From positions 49,514 through 113,513 of the forward strand of contig JAJQBQ010000010.1 of NCBI GenBank assembly GCA_021203205.1: a stretch of DNA of 64,000 nucleotides, written 5' to 3'. This document shows, one piece after another, positions 9,373 through 18,151 of the stretch (within the stretch, counting starts at the first letter, position 1; each line of letters begins with the position of its first letter). The DNA comes from Lachnospiraceae bacterium (lineage in GTDB: Bacteria > Bacillota > Clostridia > Lachnospirales > Lachnospiraceae). The position numbers and the translations under genes were made by a program. The notes beneath the pieces are model-generated. The model did not search any database, was not told where the DNA came from, and saw only the letters and a list, made by a program, of their open reading frames with translations.

Positions 9373-10527
9373 TTGTTAGAGATCAGAACGAACGAAGCGG
9401 ACGCTGCGGCGAAGATTATTGTGGTAGGCGTCGGAGGAGCAGGAAACAACGCCGTGAATCGCATGGTGGAAGACAACATTACGGGAGTCGAATTTGTGGC
9501 AATCAATTCGGATAAGCAGGCACTCGCATCCTGCAAAGCACCCACCGCGATGCAGATCGGAGAAAAGCTGACGAAGGGTCTCGGCGCAGGCGCGCAGCCG
9601 GAAATCGGCGAGAAGGCAGCGGAAGAAAATATGGACGATATCCGCGATCTGTTATCGGATGCGGACATGGTATTTATCACCTGCGGTATGGGCGGCGGCA
9701 CGGGTACCGGCGCATCGCCGGTGATCGCAGGCATCGCCAAGTCCATGGGCATCCTGACGGTCGGCGTTGTGACCAAGCCGTTCGGTTTCGAGGGCAAGAA
9801 GCGCATGAGCAATGCGCTGGCCGGAATCGAGCGCTTAAGAGAAAACGTGGACACGCTCATCGTCATCCCGAATGACAAGCTGCTGCAGATCGTGGATCGC
9901 AGAACCACCATGCCGGAAGCCTTAAAGAAGGCGGACGAAGTGCTTCAGCAGTCCGTGCAGGGAATTACAGACCTGATCAACATCCCGTCCCTCATCAATC
10001 TGGACTTCGCGGACGTTCAGACCGTCATGAAGGACAAGGGAATCGCACATATCGGTATCGGACAGGCTAGGGGCGACGAAAAGGCGGCGGAGGCAGTGCA
10101 GATGGCAGTTACCAGCCCGCTGCTTGAGACCACCATCGCAGGTGCGTCCCACCTGATCATCAACATCACCGGCGACATCTCCCTCATCGAGGCGAACGAG
10201 GCGGCCACTTACGTTCAGGAACTGGCAGGCGAGGATGCGAACATTATCTTCGGCGCCCGTTACGACGATGCTTATCCGGATGAGTGCACCATCACCGTCA
10301 TGGCCACCGGCCTTGACCAGCAGGTGGCGGAAACCGCAGGCGTGCAGAACAACAGCTTCGCCAGCCAGGCACGCGGCGCAGCCGCGGCACCGGGCAGAAG
10401 CTACACCCAGACCACCACGCCGAGCGCGGCCGGCAGGACAAGCTTCCAGTCCACAGTAAACAAGCGCCCGGAGCGCCACGTGGAACCGCAGCAGGTGAAT
10501 ATACCTTCGTTCCTGCAGAGAAAGTAA
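9373..10527 (+). CDS. ftsZ: Cell division GTPase FtsZ
   Basis: 384 residues. This tubulin-like GTPase forms the Z ring at mid-cell. The nucleotide-binding elements are [13 protein letters not shown], the tubulin signature [14 protein letters not shown] and NLDFADV. A variable linker is followed by the conserved C-terminal peptide [10 protein letters not shown], which recruits FtsA, SepF or ZapA-like partners. Translation starts at TTG 9373, with AAGGAGG 8 bases upstream; no nearby ATG fits. The last dcw gene here, it is followed by a strong terminator. Confidence 0.98.
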   Translation: MLEIRTNEADAAAKIIVVGVGGAGNNAVNRMVEDNITGVEFVAINSDKQALASCKAPTAMQIGEKLTKGLGAGAQPEIGEKAAEENMDDIRDLLSDADMVFITCGMGGGTGTGASPVIAGIAKSMGILTVGVVTKPFGFEGKKRMSNALAGIERLRENVDTLIVIPNDKLLQIVDRRTTMPEALKKADEVLQQSVQGITDLINIPSLINLDFADVQTVMKDKGIAHIGIGQARGDEKAAEAVQMAVTSPLLETTIAGASHLIINITGDISLIEANEAATYVQELAGEDANIIFGARYDDAYPDECTITVMATGLDQQVAETAGVQNNSFASQARGAAAAPGRSYTQTTTPSAAGRTSFQSTVNKRPERHVEPQQVNIPSFLQRK

Positions 10528-10615
10528 ACACGGCGGGAGAGCAGAGAATGCTCACCGGAAGAAAAATAAAGCATACATAGCAATCAGGGTGTGCATTTAC
10601 GGAAATACACTTGAC

Positions 10616-10641
10616 GGAGCCGGTTTTACCGGCTCCTTTTT
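10616..10641 (+). terminator. Rho-independent terminator after ftsZ
   Basis: GGAGCCGG (10616-10623), loop TTTTA, CCGGCTCC (10629-10636), then five T. A perfect 8-bp GC-rich stem with a U-tract closes the division cluster. Confidence 0.92.
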
Positions 10642-10731
10642 ATATTGCAGTTTCCAAATTTACATTAAAAGGCGGTTTTGTTATGAAAGAGAAAAGTGCT
10701 GCATCGCGGAATGATAAGAATCATGACAGGA

Positions 10732-11295
10732 TTATTCTTTCAACTGTGCCAGCAGTCCGTCGCACCAGATGCCCTGAACCAGCGAACCAAGTTCCTCAAC
10801 GGTCAATCCGTCTTTCTCTTTTAACCAGTGTGTCATCATAGTTAACATACCTGTAAGACAGAATTCCAGAATATATACCGCTTTTGTATTCTCCTCTGAA
10901 ATCTGGTAGCGTTCCCGGAGAAAAGGGACGACATGTTCCAGAATTTTCTGATAGAAAGCAGAGCCGGCGCCGTTTCGCAGAAGAATGATCGAATAGTTTT
11001 CGTGCTCCTTAAGAACCTGCGTCAGGCTGACGACAAACTGCTGGTTGAAATCAGGCGCTTCCAGTTCAAAAGACAGGATTTTCTCCAGCCCTATGGTGAT
11101 CATCTCATTTTCCATATATTCCAACAGTTCATAGACATCCTTGAAATATTGATAAAAAGTGCTGCGATTGTATCCGGCAAGATCCGTGATCTCTTTTATG
11201 GTGATTTTACTGATGGGCTTTGTCCGGTACAGTTCGCAGAAAGCCTGGATAAATTTATTTCGCGTGGCATCGGTTACTTCAGGATTCTTCTTCAT
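10732..11295 (-). CDS. TetR-family transcriptional repressor
   Basis: 187 residues from ATG 11295, chosen because AGGAGG lies 6 bases upstream on this strand; the frame stays open 11 codons further without a ribosome site. The N-terminal helix-turn-helix is typical (FIQAFCELYRTKPISKITIKEITDLAGYNRSTFYQYF). The C-terminal ligand domain is helical and unassigned. It is transcribed away from an ABC exporter operon and faces two copies of CAACA-N2-TGTTG. It is therefore a good candidate for the repressor of that operon and of itself, and possibly of three further promoters with the same palindrome (inference). Confidence 0.9.
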   Translation of the reverse strand: MKKNPEVTDATRNKFIQAFCELYRTKPISKITIKEITDLAGYNRSTFYQYFKDVYELLEYMENEMITIGLEKILSFELEAPDFNQQFVVSLTQVLKEHENYSIILLRNGAGSAFYQKILEHVVPFLRERYQISEENTKAVYILEFCLTGMLTMMTHWLKEKDGLTVEELGSLVQGIWCDGLLAQLKE

Positions 11296-11425
11296 ATGCG
11301 ACCTCCTTGTATGATTCCTTAAATGCAATATCGCTGATTTATTCCCTGCGGCACCTGTGATGGAGCAGGGGAATCGTTAAAAACTTGTTTACTTCAGTAT
11401 GTCTGAAATCCGGCCCGCATCATCC

Positions 11426-11495
11426 AACATTTGTTGAGCGATTGTCGGTTGACTTGTGAATCTCAATGTCATATAATATCATACAACAGTTGTTG
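11426..11495 (+). promoter_or_regulatory. Exporter promoter flanked by two 12-bp operators
   Basis: The promoter is TTGACT (11450-11455), 16 bases, TATAAT (11472-11477). The palindromes CAACATTTGTTG (11426-11437) and CAACAGTTGTTG (11484-11495) lie just upstream of -35 and just downstream of -10, 58 bases apart. This geometry suits repression by two dimers of the divergent TetR protein. The same CRACA-N2-TGTYG sites recur at 20.9, 25.1-25.2 and 29.1-29.2 kb. Confidence 0.78.
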
Positions 11496-11529
11496 GCAAC
11501 TGTCAAGAAAAAAACGGAGGTTAATCGGA

Positions 11530-12432
11530 GTGCCAATCATTTCCATTGAACATCTTACAAAGGATTACGGCCACGGCCGTGGCGTTTTTGATGTGAATAT
11601 ACAGATCGAGAAAGGCGAATGCTACGGGTTTTTGGGGCCGAACGGAGCGGGAAAAACAACGACTATACGCCATCTGATGGGTTTTTCGAAGCCGCAGGAG
11701 GGGAACACTTCCATACTGGAGAAGGACAGCTGGGGAAACAGCGCCTGGCTGCAGAATACCGTGGGGTATCTGCCGGGCGAGGTTGCGCTGCCGGCAGGAC
11801 TGTCCGGCTCCGCTTTCTTAAAAATGATGGGGCAGATGCGAGGTGTAAAAGACAATGATTATCTTAAGATGCTGCTGGACCGTTTCGAACTGGATCCCAA
11901 TATCAGCATCAAACAGATGAGCCTCGGCGTGCGCCGGAAGCTTGCGGTGGTCACCGCATTCATGCACGACCCGGACATTCTTATTCTGGACGAGCCGACT
12001 TCCGGGCTGGATCCGGTCATGCAGGAGACCTTTATTGATTATGTGCGCGAAGAAAAGCAGCGCGGGAAGACGATTTTTCTGTCATCTCATATTTTCCATG
12101 AAGTGGATGCCGTCTGTGACCGTATCGCCATCATTCGGGACGGTAAGATCATGTCGGAATTTGCTTCCGCAGAGCTGAAGGAAAAGCATGACCGCATTTA
12201 TCGCGTGACATTCAGCGATGCGGAATCCTACGCGGCGTTTGTACAGCAGCCGTTTAACTTCACTTCGAAGAATGAGGCAAAGCATCGGGCACGCGTGCAG
12301 ATCGCGGCAGACCGGGTGGGAGAGCTGATCGCGGGGCTGAAAGGCTATCATCTCGCGGACTTTGTGGAGATCCCATTTACACTGGAGGATTACTTTATGG
12401 GGTTCTACGATACCGGACATCATTTTGTATAA
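11530..12432 (+). CDS. ABC transporter ATP-binding protein (ABC-2 exporter type)
   Basis: 300 residues. Walker A is GPNGAGKTTT, the signature is KQMSLGVRRKLA and Walker B is ILILDEPTSGLDP, followed by a typical H-loop. The signature region is divergent (SLGVRRK in place of LSGGQ). Start GTG 11530 follows CGGAGG; the upstream in-frame codons overlap the promoter and operators and cannot be coding. First gene of an operon with a second, related ATPase and one permease. Two different ATPases with one permease suggests a hetero-oligomeric drug or peptide exporter controlled by the divergent TetR regulator. Confidence 0.9.
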   Translation: MPIISIEHLTKDYGHGRGVFDVNIQIEKGECYGFLGPNGAGKTTTIRHLMGFSKPQEGNTSILEKDSWGNSAWLQNTVGYLPGEVALPAGLSGSAFLKMMGQMRGVKDNDYLKMLLDRFELDPNISIKQMSLGVRRKLAVVTAFMHDPDILILDEPTSGLDPVMQETFIDYVREEKQRGKTIFLSSHIFHEVDAVCDRIAIIRDGKIMSEFASAELKEKHDRIYRVTFSDAESYAAFVQQPFNFTSKNEAKHRARVQIAADRVGELIAGLKGYHLADFVEIPFTLEDYFMGFYDTGHHFV

Positions 12433-12435
12433 AGC

Positions 12436-12633
12436 GTTACTATTCGCGGGCGGCCTTAAGTGAGGCGGAATTTCCTCGTCGAGCTTGCTCGTAAGAGGAA
12501 ATTTTGTCTCACTTAAGAATGACTGTGAAACAGTCACCTCCCCCCCAACGAGCTGAAACTTCGTGAAATATAGCGACTTCGTGAAATTATGGTCGAAGTT
12601 TCAGCTCGTTGAGGGGAGGCGGCCGCGAATGGT
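12436..12633. repeat. 198-bp multi-hairpin palindromic element between two ABC genes
   Basis: The ends are complementary: GTTACTATTCGCGGGCGGCC on the left and GGCGGCCGCGAATGGT on the right. Inside are CTTAAGTGAG...CTCACTTAAG enclosing AATTTCCTC...GAGGAAATT, then GACTGTGAAACAGTC, then a stem of about 20 bp (ACGAGCTGAAACTTCG and complement). It starts 4 bases after the upstream stop and ends just before the ribosome site of the next gene. The terminal motif matches the element at 8939-9046, suggesting a small mobile palindromic family. Confidence 0.78.
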
Positions 12634-12652
12634 CAGAAAGGAAGAAGAAATA

Positions 12653-13600
12653 ATGAGTGAAACAATGATTTCCGTTCAGAATTTAACCAAGGATTACGGC
12701 GGAGGCCGCGGTGTCTTTGATGTTTCGCTGGATATCCGCGAAGGCGAAGTCTTTGGTTACCTTGGCACGAATGGCTCCGGCAAAACGACGACCATCCGCC
12801 ATATGATGGGCTTCCTTAAGGCCGACGGCGGAACGGTCAGGGTGAACGGCCTGGATCCCTGGACCCACTCGCCGGAGGTGATGAAAAACGTCAGTTATAT
12901 TCCGGGAGAGATCGCGTTCCCGGATCTGAAAACCGGGACGGATTTCTTTAAGGTGCAGGCCCAGTTCCTGGGCGTGCGTGATTTTACCTACATGAATCAC
13001 CTGATCGATCTGCTTGGGCTGGACCCGTCGGCCGTGTTAAAGCGCATGAGCAAGGGCATGAAGCAGAAGACCGCGATCGTGGCGGCGCTCATGGGAAACC
13101 GGGAAGTTCTGATCCTCGATGAGCCGACCACAGGCCTTGACCCGCTGATGCGTGAAACATTTCTGGAGCTGATCCGCGAGGAGAAGGCAAAGGGACGGAC
13201 GATCTTCATGTCCAGCCATATCTTCGAGGAGATCGAGGAGGTCTGCGACCGGGTGGCTATCATCAACGGCGGTCACATCGAGGGCGTGCTGAATCTTTCG
13301 GAATTTCGCCACAGCTCTGTGCATACGTTTTCCGTGGAGCTTGCAGATGAGGCTGCGGCAAAGACGTTCTGCGACCGGCTTGGGAAAGCGGGTATCGGCC
13401 GTGTAACCGGGTCGGACAGCAAGCCGGACAACAAATCGGAAGAAAAAGGGAAGCCCGGCACCACGGTGCGGTTTGATGTGACTCCGGGCGGTGTGGATGA
13501 AGCCTTCCGGGCGATGGAAGGACTGCAGGTGATCTCGCTTACGGAGACGCATCCGGATCTGGAAGATTATTTTATGGACGTGATAGGAGGTTTAAAATAA
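12653..13600 (+). CDS. ABC transporter ATP-binding protein, second subunit
   Basis: 315 residues from ATG 12653 (AAGGAAG upstream). Walker A reads GTNGSGKTTT, the signature KRMSKGMKQKTA and Walker B VLILDEPTTGLDP. It is a paralogue of the preceding gene: both begin with the pattern LTKDYGxGRGVFDV. A C-terminal extension of about 90 residues contains a Lys/Asp-rich linker. It probably forms a heterodimer with the 11.5-kb ATPase and energises the downstream permease. The in-frame codons upstream of 12653 lie in the palindromic element. Confidence 0.9.
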   Translation: MSETMISVQNLTKDYGGGRGVFDVSLDIREGEVFGYLGTNGSGKTTTIRHMMGFLKADGGTVRVNGLDPWTHSPEVMKNVSYIPGEIAFPDLKTGTDFFKVQAQFLGVRDFTYMNHLIDLLGLDPSAVLKRMSKGMKQKTAIVAALMGNREVLILDEPTTGLDPLMRETFLELIREEKAKGRTIFMSSHIFEEIEEVCDRVAIINGGHIEGVLNLSEFRHSSVHTFSVELADEAAAKTFCDRLGKAGIGRVTGSDSKPDNKSEEKGKPGTTVRFDVTPGGVDEAFRAMEGLQVISLTETHPDLEDYFMDVIGGLK

Positions 13601-13603
13601 AAT

Positions 13604-14788
13604 ATGAAGACAACAAAGTTTTTTTCCTGGCCGCTGATGAAGCAGAGCATCCGTGCCAACCGTGTTCTGCTCGTCGCCTGCACCATCGTCCTGTGTCTGA
13701 TGACCATCGTGACGACCTTCGCCGGAAACCTGATCGGTTCCACATCGGACACGACAGATTACACGGACGCGCAGACGGACTTCTATAGTTACCTGTATGT
13801 GCTTGCATCCTATAACGAGATGGCGGGCACCAGCTTAAGCTATGAAGACTTCTCCACAACGGACGATCTCACCATGTATGACACGGTATTTGAGATGATG
13901 TCCGCCCAGTCGGAGGATATGGATTTTTCAAGCGCTGAGTTTGCGGAAGCGGCAGATATGCTGTCTCAGTCGGAGATCGGGCTGGAGACTTATATCGCGA
14001 ATTTTGAGTATGTCTATGCGCTGGGCTCCGTGCAGGGTTGCTTTTCCGGGGATGCGCTGGACATGGAGACCATGATGACCAACATGCTGGAGATGATGGG
14101 CGTTTCCACAGATCTGGTGCAGAACATGAGCGAGATGGACACCTCGGCCATGCTGAATCAGATGTACTTCACCATCATGAGTCTGCTGCCGATCCTGCTG
14201 TTCATCATCTTTGCCGGCAATGCGCTGGTGGTTGACCAGGTGGATAAGGGCTCCATGGCTTATATCCTGTCCACGCCCACGAAGCGCAGCGCGGTGGTGA
14301 TCACCCAGGCGATTTATCTGCTGGTAACGCCGTTTATCATGGTCGGCTGCGCGTTTATCACAAAACTCATTGCCTGCAACATATTCATGGGTGAGGTGGA
14401 AGCAGCAAAATACGCGGCTCTCTACGGCGGTCTGTATCTCCTGACCGAGGCCATGGCCGGCATCTGCTACCTGGCCAGCTGCATCTTCAACCTGAGCAAA
14501 TATGCGATGGCCCTGGGCGGCGGCCTGAACATCTGGTTCTTCCTGTGTTCGCTGCTTGGCATGTTCGGTTCCGAGGACATGGTGAACATGGGCATGGGCG
14601 TGGAGGAACTGGGCATGTTCAACCGTGTTTCCCTGATCGGCCTGTTTGACATCAATGCGTTGGGAACGGTCGGCTCCGGGGACGTGGATTACGCTTTCGT
14701 GCCGAAGCTCATCGCGCTGGTTGTCGTGGCTGTGGTCTGCTATGTCGTGGGTGCGGTGCGGTTCCAGAAGAAGGATCTTCCGCTGTAA
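13604..14788 (+). CDS. ABC-2 type permease, exporter membrane subunit
   Basis: 394 residues. It begins 3 bases after the upstream stop with AGGAGG in front, implying translational coupling. One membrane segment near residues 20-42 is followed by a large extracytoplasmic domain (about 45-190), and then five membrane segments, the usual ABC-2 layout. QVDKGSMAYILSTPTKRSAV is the cytoplasmic coupling segment typical of these permeases. The substrate cannot be told from the sequence. Confidence 0.87.
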   Translation: MKTTKFFSWPLMKQSIRANRVLLVACTIVLCLMTIVTTFAGNLIGSTSDTTDYTDAQTDFYSYLYVLASYNEMAGTSLSYEDFSTTDDLTMYDTVFEMMSAQSEDMDFSSAEFAEAADMLSQSEIGLETYIANFEYVYALGSVQGCFSGDALDMETMMTNMLEMMGVSTDLVQNMSEMDTSAMLNQMYFTIMSLLPILLFIIFAGNALVVDQVDKGSMAYILSTPTKRSAVVITQAIYLLVTPFIMVGCAFITKLIACNIFMGEVEAAKYAALYGGLYLLTEAMAGICYLASCIFNLSKYAMALGGGLNIWFFLCSLLGMFGSEDMVNMGMGVEELGMFNRVSLIGLFDINALGTVGSGDVDYAFVPKLIALVVVAVVCYVVGAVRFQKKDLPL

Positions 14789-14820
14789 GATAGTCGTTTT
14801 TATGAAAAACTGACTAAGTG

Positions 14821-15049
14821 TCAAAAGTTGATGAGGCGACCGGCACGTACATCGATCTGCGGGAGACGGAGAGCGGCTTAAGCTATCTCTATGACAATGC
14901 CCTGGTGCTCCGGGTGGTCGGCATCATCCGCCCGGTGCCGCTGCGGTATTTTGATCGTGATCAGCGTACTTCTGACGCTCGTCGCGGGGATTATCCCGTC
15001 GCGCAGTGCGGCAAAGAAAGATCCGGAGGTGGCCCTGCGGACGGAATAG
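14821..15049 (+). pseudogene. Relic of an FtsX/MacB-type permease (C-terminal pieces)
   Basis: A short internal piece (TETESGL-like context followed by LYDNALVLRVVGIIRP) is joined to an out-of-frame C-terminal piece, VAGIIPSRSAAKKDPEVALRTE, ending at TAG 15047-15049. The latter is the standard last helix and tail of FtsX-superfamily permeases. Everything else of the gene is missing. A shorter relic of the same tail lies at 20062-20124, also just before the same terminator. Confidence 0.75.
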
Positions 15050-15112
15050 AAAAGTGCAGGAATGCGGATCTTACAACAGACAATTTGAAAAAACGGCATA
15101 ACTGATCATTAC

Positions 15113-15153
15113 AAAAACACCATCCGGCTGATATGTAACCGGATGGTGTTTTT
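15113..15153 (+). terminator. Terminator of the first exporter operon
   Basis: A perfect 15-bp stem, AAAAACACCATCCGG / CCGGATGGTGTTTTT, with an 11-nt loop. The A-run on one side and T-run on the other make it bidirectional. A nearly identical hairpin with the same loop is found at 20129-20168. Confidence 0.93.
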
Positions 15154-15291
15154 ATCTTCAGTGAGCAATCATTTTTCATGCTATGTCGCATTACAAGGAA
15201 ATCTTTCAGCTGCATTTCTAAAAAAAATCTAAATTTTTCTTTCCATTTTTAATAAGCTCTCGAAACATTTTCTTAAATCGTAATATACCCC

Positions 15292-15332
15292 TTGACATTG
15301 AAACGAAAATATTTAAAATAGTGTTCACTATT
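15292..15332 (+). promoter_or_regulatory. Promoter with palindromic operator for TetR/ABC operon
   Basis: TTGACA (15292-15297), 16-base spacer, TAAAAT (15314-15319). The palindrome AATAGTG-TT-CACTATT (15317-15332) overlaps the -10 region and start site, a position expected for autorepression by the TetR regulator encoded next. The upstream 110 bases are repeated at 25.2 kb. Confidence 0.7.
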
Positions 15333-15412
15333 ATGAATGTAGCAGTTTTAATCAACAGGCATGAATTTTATGCCGGTATGTATCAGCCACCACGGGTGAC
15401 GAAAGGAGGACT

Positions 15413-15562
15413 GTATGAAAAATCGCTCTGATGAGCCGATTTTTCATACGGCAGCTTGTGCCGGAGCGTCACAAGCTGCTTTGATGGCAGACAAGAGAAT
15501 CGCTGAAGAAACAAGTTTCTTCGCGATTTCTCGTCGCCTCGTCGCTACGCTCCGAAAGGAGG
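15413..15562 (+). repeat. Three-hairpin repeat between two ribosome sites, with in-frame mini-ORF
   Basis: Hairpins are GTATGAAAAATCG/CGATTTTTCATAC (15413-15449, loop with CTCTGATGAG), GCAGCTTGTG/CACAAGCTGC (15451-15479) and GAGAATCGCTGAAGAAAC/GTTTCTTCGCGATTTCTC (15495-15532). AAGGAGG at 15402-15408 precedes an ATG at 15415 that opens a frame through the repeat; a second AAGGAGG (15556-15562) precedes ATG 15568. The frame starts MKNRSDEPIFHT and has no stop before the TetR gene. Related copies are at 29245-29303 and 53136-53200. Confidence 0.8.
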
Positions 15563-15567
15563 AAGCA

Positions 15568-16257
15568 ATGCCGTTGCCCCTTACGCAGGAGAAAAAGGAA
15601 GCTCTGAAATGTCGCATTTTTACACTTTATGCGAGATACGGCTTTAACGGGATCTCCATGGATGAAATTGCGAAAAGCATGCATGTCGGCAAGCCGACAC
15701 TGTATAAGTACTTCAAGAGCAAAGAGGACATTGTGCGTCAGATCGAGGAGACAGGGATCGGCCACCTGGAATCCCTGCAATTAACCATGGATCGAGGGAT
15801 GGACAGTGTACTGGACGGGATGTCGCAGATTTACAGCCGGGGGATCATCCTGGCTTCGGCTTCAAAAAAGGAGTACATGTCCGATTTACAGAGTCATTAT
15901 CCGGACTTGTATGAGAAACATATGCAGGCGGTGGGGGCCGTCGCGCACAGGTTTCAGGAATACTACCGGACGGCGGTGGAGGCGGGCTACTGCAGAAGCC
16001 TTTCGATCCAGCTGGTCGGGGAGCAGTTCCGGGTGATGCTGCCATCGGTCATCAGCGCGGAATATCTTGAGGCGAATCAGTTTACGCTGAACCACGCGAT
16101 TCGTGAATACTACCGGATGCTTCTGCACCAGGTAGTGAACGATGAATACCAGCCTCTTGTGGATCGGGAGGAAAACTTCCTGTTTTGCGACCCGCTGGCG
16201 AACAGAGTGAAGGAAACGTTTTATTATGAGGATGCAAGAGTAAAAATTGATGTCTGA
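15568..16257 (+). CDS. TetR-family regulator of the heterodimeric ABC exporter
   Basis: 229 residues from ATG 15568, which has AAGGAGG 5 bases upstream. The helix-turn-helix is IFTLYARYGFNGISMDEIAKSMHVGKPTLYKYFKSKEDI. A longer form from ATG 15415 would add 51 residues encoded by the hairpin repeat; I regard that as an insertion artefact, although it could be translated. The gene is followed at about 86 bases by two ABC half-transporter genes and is preceded by a palindrome overlapping its promoter. Autoregulation and control of the exporter are likely. Confidence 0.88.
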   Translation: MPLPLTQEKKEALKCRIFTLYARYGFNGISMDEIAKSMHVGKPTLYKYFKSKEDIVRQIEETGIGHLESLQLTMDRGMDSVLDGMSQIYSRGIILASASKKEYMSDLQSHYPDLYEKHMQAVGAVAHRFQEYYRTAVEAGYCRSLSIQLVGEQFRVMLPSVISAEYLEANQFTLNHAIREYYRMLLHQVVNDEYQPLVDREENFLFCDPLANRVKETFYYEDARVKIDV

Positions 16258-16343
16258 ACATCCGGATTTTCCAGATAATCGAAGAGGTGAGCTCTGGGAA
16301 ATGAAAGACCGGAGAAATGTCCGTTTCAATATGGAGGAATGAA

Positions 16344-18131
16344 ATGATTAAGATTTTCAGAAACATGAAATCCAGGGATGTCTGGCTTTCGGTGCTGTGT
16401 CTGCTTCTGGTCTGCGGACAGGTGTATTTTGACCTGAAGCTGCCGGATTACACGGCGGAGATCACGGTGCTGATCAGCAGTGAGGTGACCGAGATGTCCG
16501 AGTATATTACATCGGGCGCAAAGATGCTGGGTTGCGCTTTGTGCAGTGCGCTGCTGACTGTGGTAGTAGGTTTCTTTGCCGCGCGGATCGCTTCCGACTT
16601 CAGCTTTGATGTCCGGGAGAAGCTGTTCCGCAAGGTGTCCGCATTTGGCAGTGCTGAAATCAAGAAGTTTTCCACCGCCAGCCTGATCACCCGCACGACG
16701 AACGATATCACCCAGATCCAGATGATCATCGCCATGGGTCTGCAGATGATGCTACGAGCGCCCATCATGGCAGTCTGGGCTATCATCAAGATCGTCGGCA
16801 AGAGCTGGCAGCTCTCCGCAGTGGTGGCAGCGGCGGTGGCGGTGGTAGTGGTGTCCCTTGTGGTTCTGCTTACGGTGATGATCCCAAAGTTCCGTATCGT
16901 GCAGAAGCAGATCGACGATGTGAACCGGCTGACGGAGGAAAACTTAAGCGGCATCCGCGTGGTGCGGGCGTTCAACGCGGAAAAATACCAGGAAAATAAA
17001 TTTGAAAAGGCGAACGGCAGCCTGATGAAAACGCAGCTGTTTACCGGCCGTGGGATGGCGTTCCTCTCGCCGATTATGATGTTCGTGCAGAGCGCGGTGA
17101 GCGTCGGGATCTACTATGTTGGCGCGGTGCTGATCAACGATATTACGATCCCGATGGACGGGACAGCGGAAGCCATGATGGCGGCCGTGGCGGAGCGCGG
17201 CGTACTCCTTGGAGAAGTTGTATCCTTCAGTTCCTACGCACTGTATGTCATTATGTCCTTCGTGATGCTGCTGATGATCTTCATGATGCTGCCACGTGCC
17301 CAGGTATCCGCGAACCGTATCAATGAGGTTCTGGATACGGAGGTGTCGGTGAAAGAGGGCATCGCAAACGGTTCCGACGAGACCGGAAGTATTGAATTTA
17401 AGGATGTTTCCTTCCGCTATCCGGATGCATCGGAAGACTGTCTGAAGCATATTTCCTTTACTGCGAAGAAAGGGGAGACCGTCGCCTTTATCGGGGCAAC
17501 CGGTTCCGGCAAGTCCACCCTGGTGAACCTTGCCTCCAGGCTTTACGATGCAACCGATGGGGAGATCCTGATCGACGGCAAAGAGATTAAGGAATATACC
17601 TTTGAGACGCTCTATGAGAAGGTAGGCCTGGTGCCGCAGAAGGCGGTATTGTTCGCAGATTCCGTGAAGGAGAATGTCTCCTTTGGCAACTGCGGACGAA
17701 ATGTGACCGACGAAGATGTGGATGAGGCGCTGGATATCGCGCAGGCCACGGATTTCGTTCAGGCGCTGGATGACGGCGTGAACAGCCGGATCGCTCAGGG
17801 TGGCATGAACGTGTCCGGCGGGCAGAAGCAGAGGCTTTCCATTGCAAGGGCCATCGCGAGAAAACCGGAGATCCTGATTTTGGACGATACCTTCTCCGCA
17901 CTGGACTATGCGACAGATAAGCGCCTGCGTAAGAGGATCGCGACGGACTGCGGGGATATGACCTGCCTGATCGTGGCACAGCGTGTCGGCACCATCCGGG
18001 GCGCGGATCGAATCGTGGTGCTGGATGAAGGAGAAGTCGTCGGCATGGGTACGCACGACGAGCTGATGGCGAACTGCCCGGTTTATAAGGAGATCGCGCT
18101 GTCGCAGCTGTCGGAAGCGGAATTAGCTTAA
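16344..18131 (+). CDS. ABC exporter half-transporter, degenerate-site subunit
   Basis: 595 residues: six-helix transmembrane domain (about 1-310), then the nucleotide-binding domain with GATGSGKST, signature NVSGGQKQR and Walker B ILILDDTFSALD. The catalytic glutamate after Walker B is aspartate, as is known for one partner of heterodimeric exporters such as BmrCD, LmrCD and TM287/288. Start ATG 16344 has GGAGGA 5 bases upstream; ATG 16317 lacks a site. The partner is the next gene, 20 bases on. Role: multidrug or lipid/peptide export, substrate unknown. Confidence 0.93.
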   Translation: MIKIFRNMKSRDVWLSVLCLLLVCGQVYFDLKLPDYTAEITVLISSEVTEMSEYITSGAKMLGCALCSALLTVVVGFFAARIASDFSFDVREKLFRKVSAFGSAEIKKFSTASLITRTTNDITQIQMIIAMGLQMMLRAPIMAVWAIIKIVGKSWQLSAVVAAAVAVVVVSLVVLLTVMIPKFRIVQKQIDDVNRLTEENLSGIRVVRAFNAEKYQENKFEKANGSLMKTQLFTGRGMAFLSPIMMFVQSAVSVGIYYVGAVLINDITIPMDGTAEAMMAAVAERGVLLGEVVSFSSYALYVIMSFVMLLMIFMMLPRAQVSANRINEVLDTEVSVKEGIANGSDETGSIEFKDVSFRYPDASEDCLKHISFTAKKGETVAFIGATGSGKSTLVNLASRLYDATDGEILIDGKEIKEYTFETLYEKVGLVPQKAVLFADSVKENVSFGNCGRNVTDEDVDEALDIAQATDFVQALDDGVNSRIAQGGMNVSGGQKQRLSIARAIARKPEILILDDTFSALDYATDKRLRKRIATDCGDMTCLIVAQRVGTIRGADRIVVLDEGEVVGMGTHDELMANCPVYKEIALSQLSEAELA

Positions 18132-18151
18132 TTGGATGGAGGATATTTATT

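Noticed and set aside
12082..12537. Long reverse-strand frames inside the ABC and PBP genes
   Set aside because: These antisense frames follow from codon bias in well-supported + strand genes and have no ribosome sites or recognisable domains.
15415..15567. 51-residue N-terminal extension of the TetR protein as the true start
   Set aside because: The sequence is a hairpin repeat also found at 29.2 kb, and a perfect AAGGAGG precedes the start at 15568. Translation of the longer form is not excluded.
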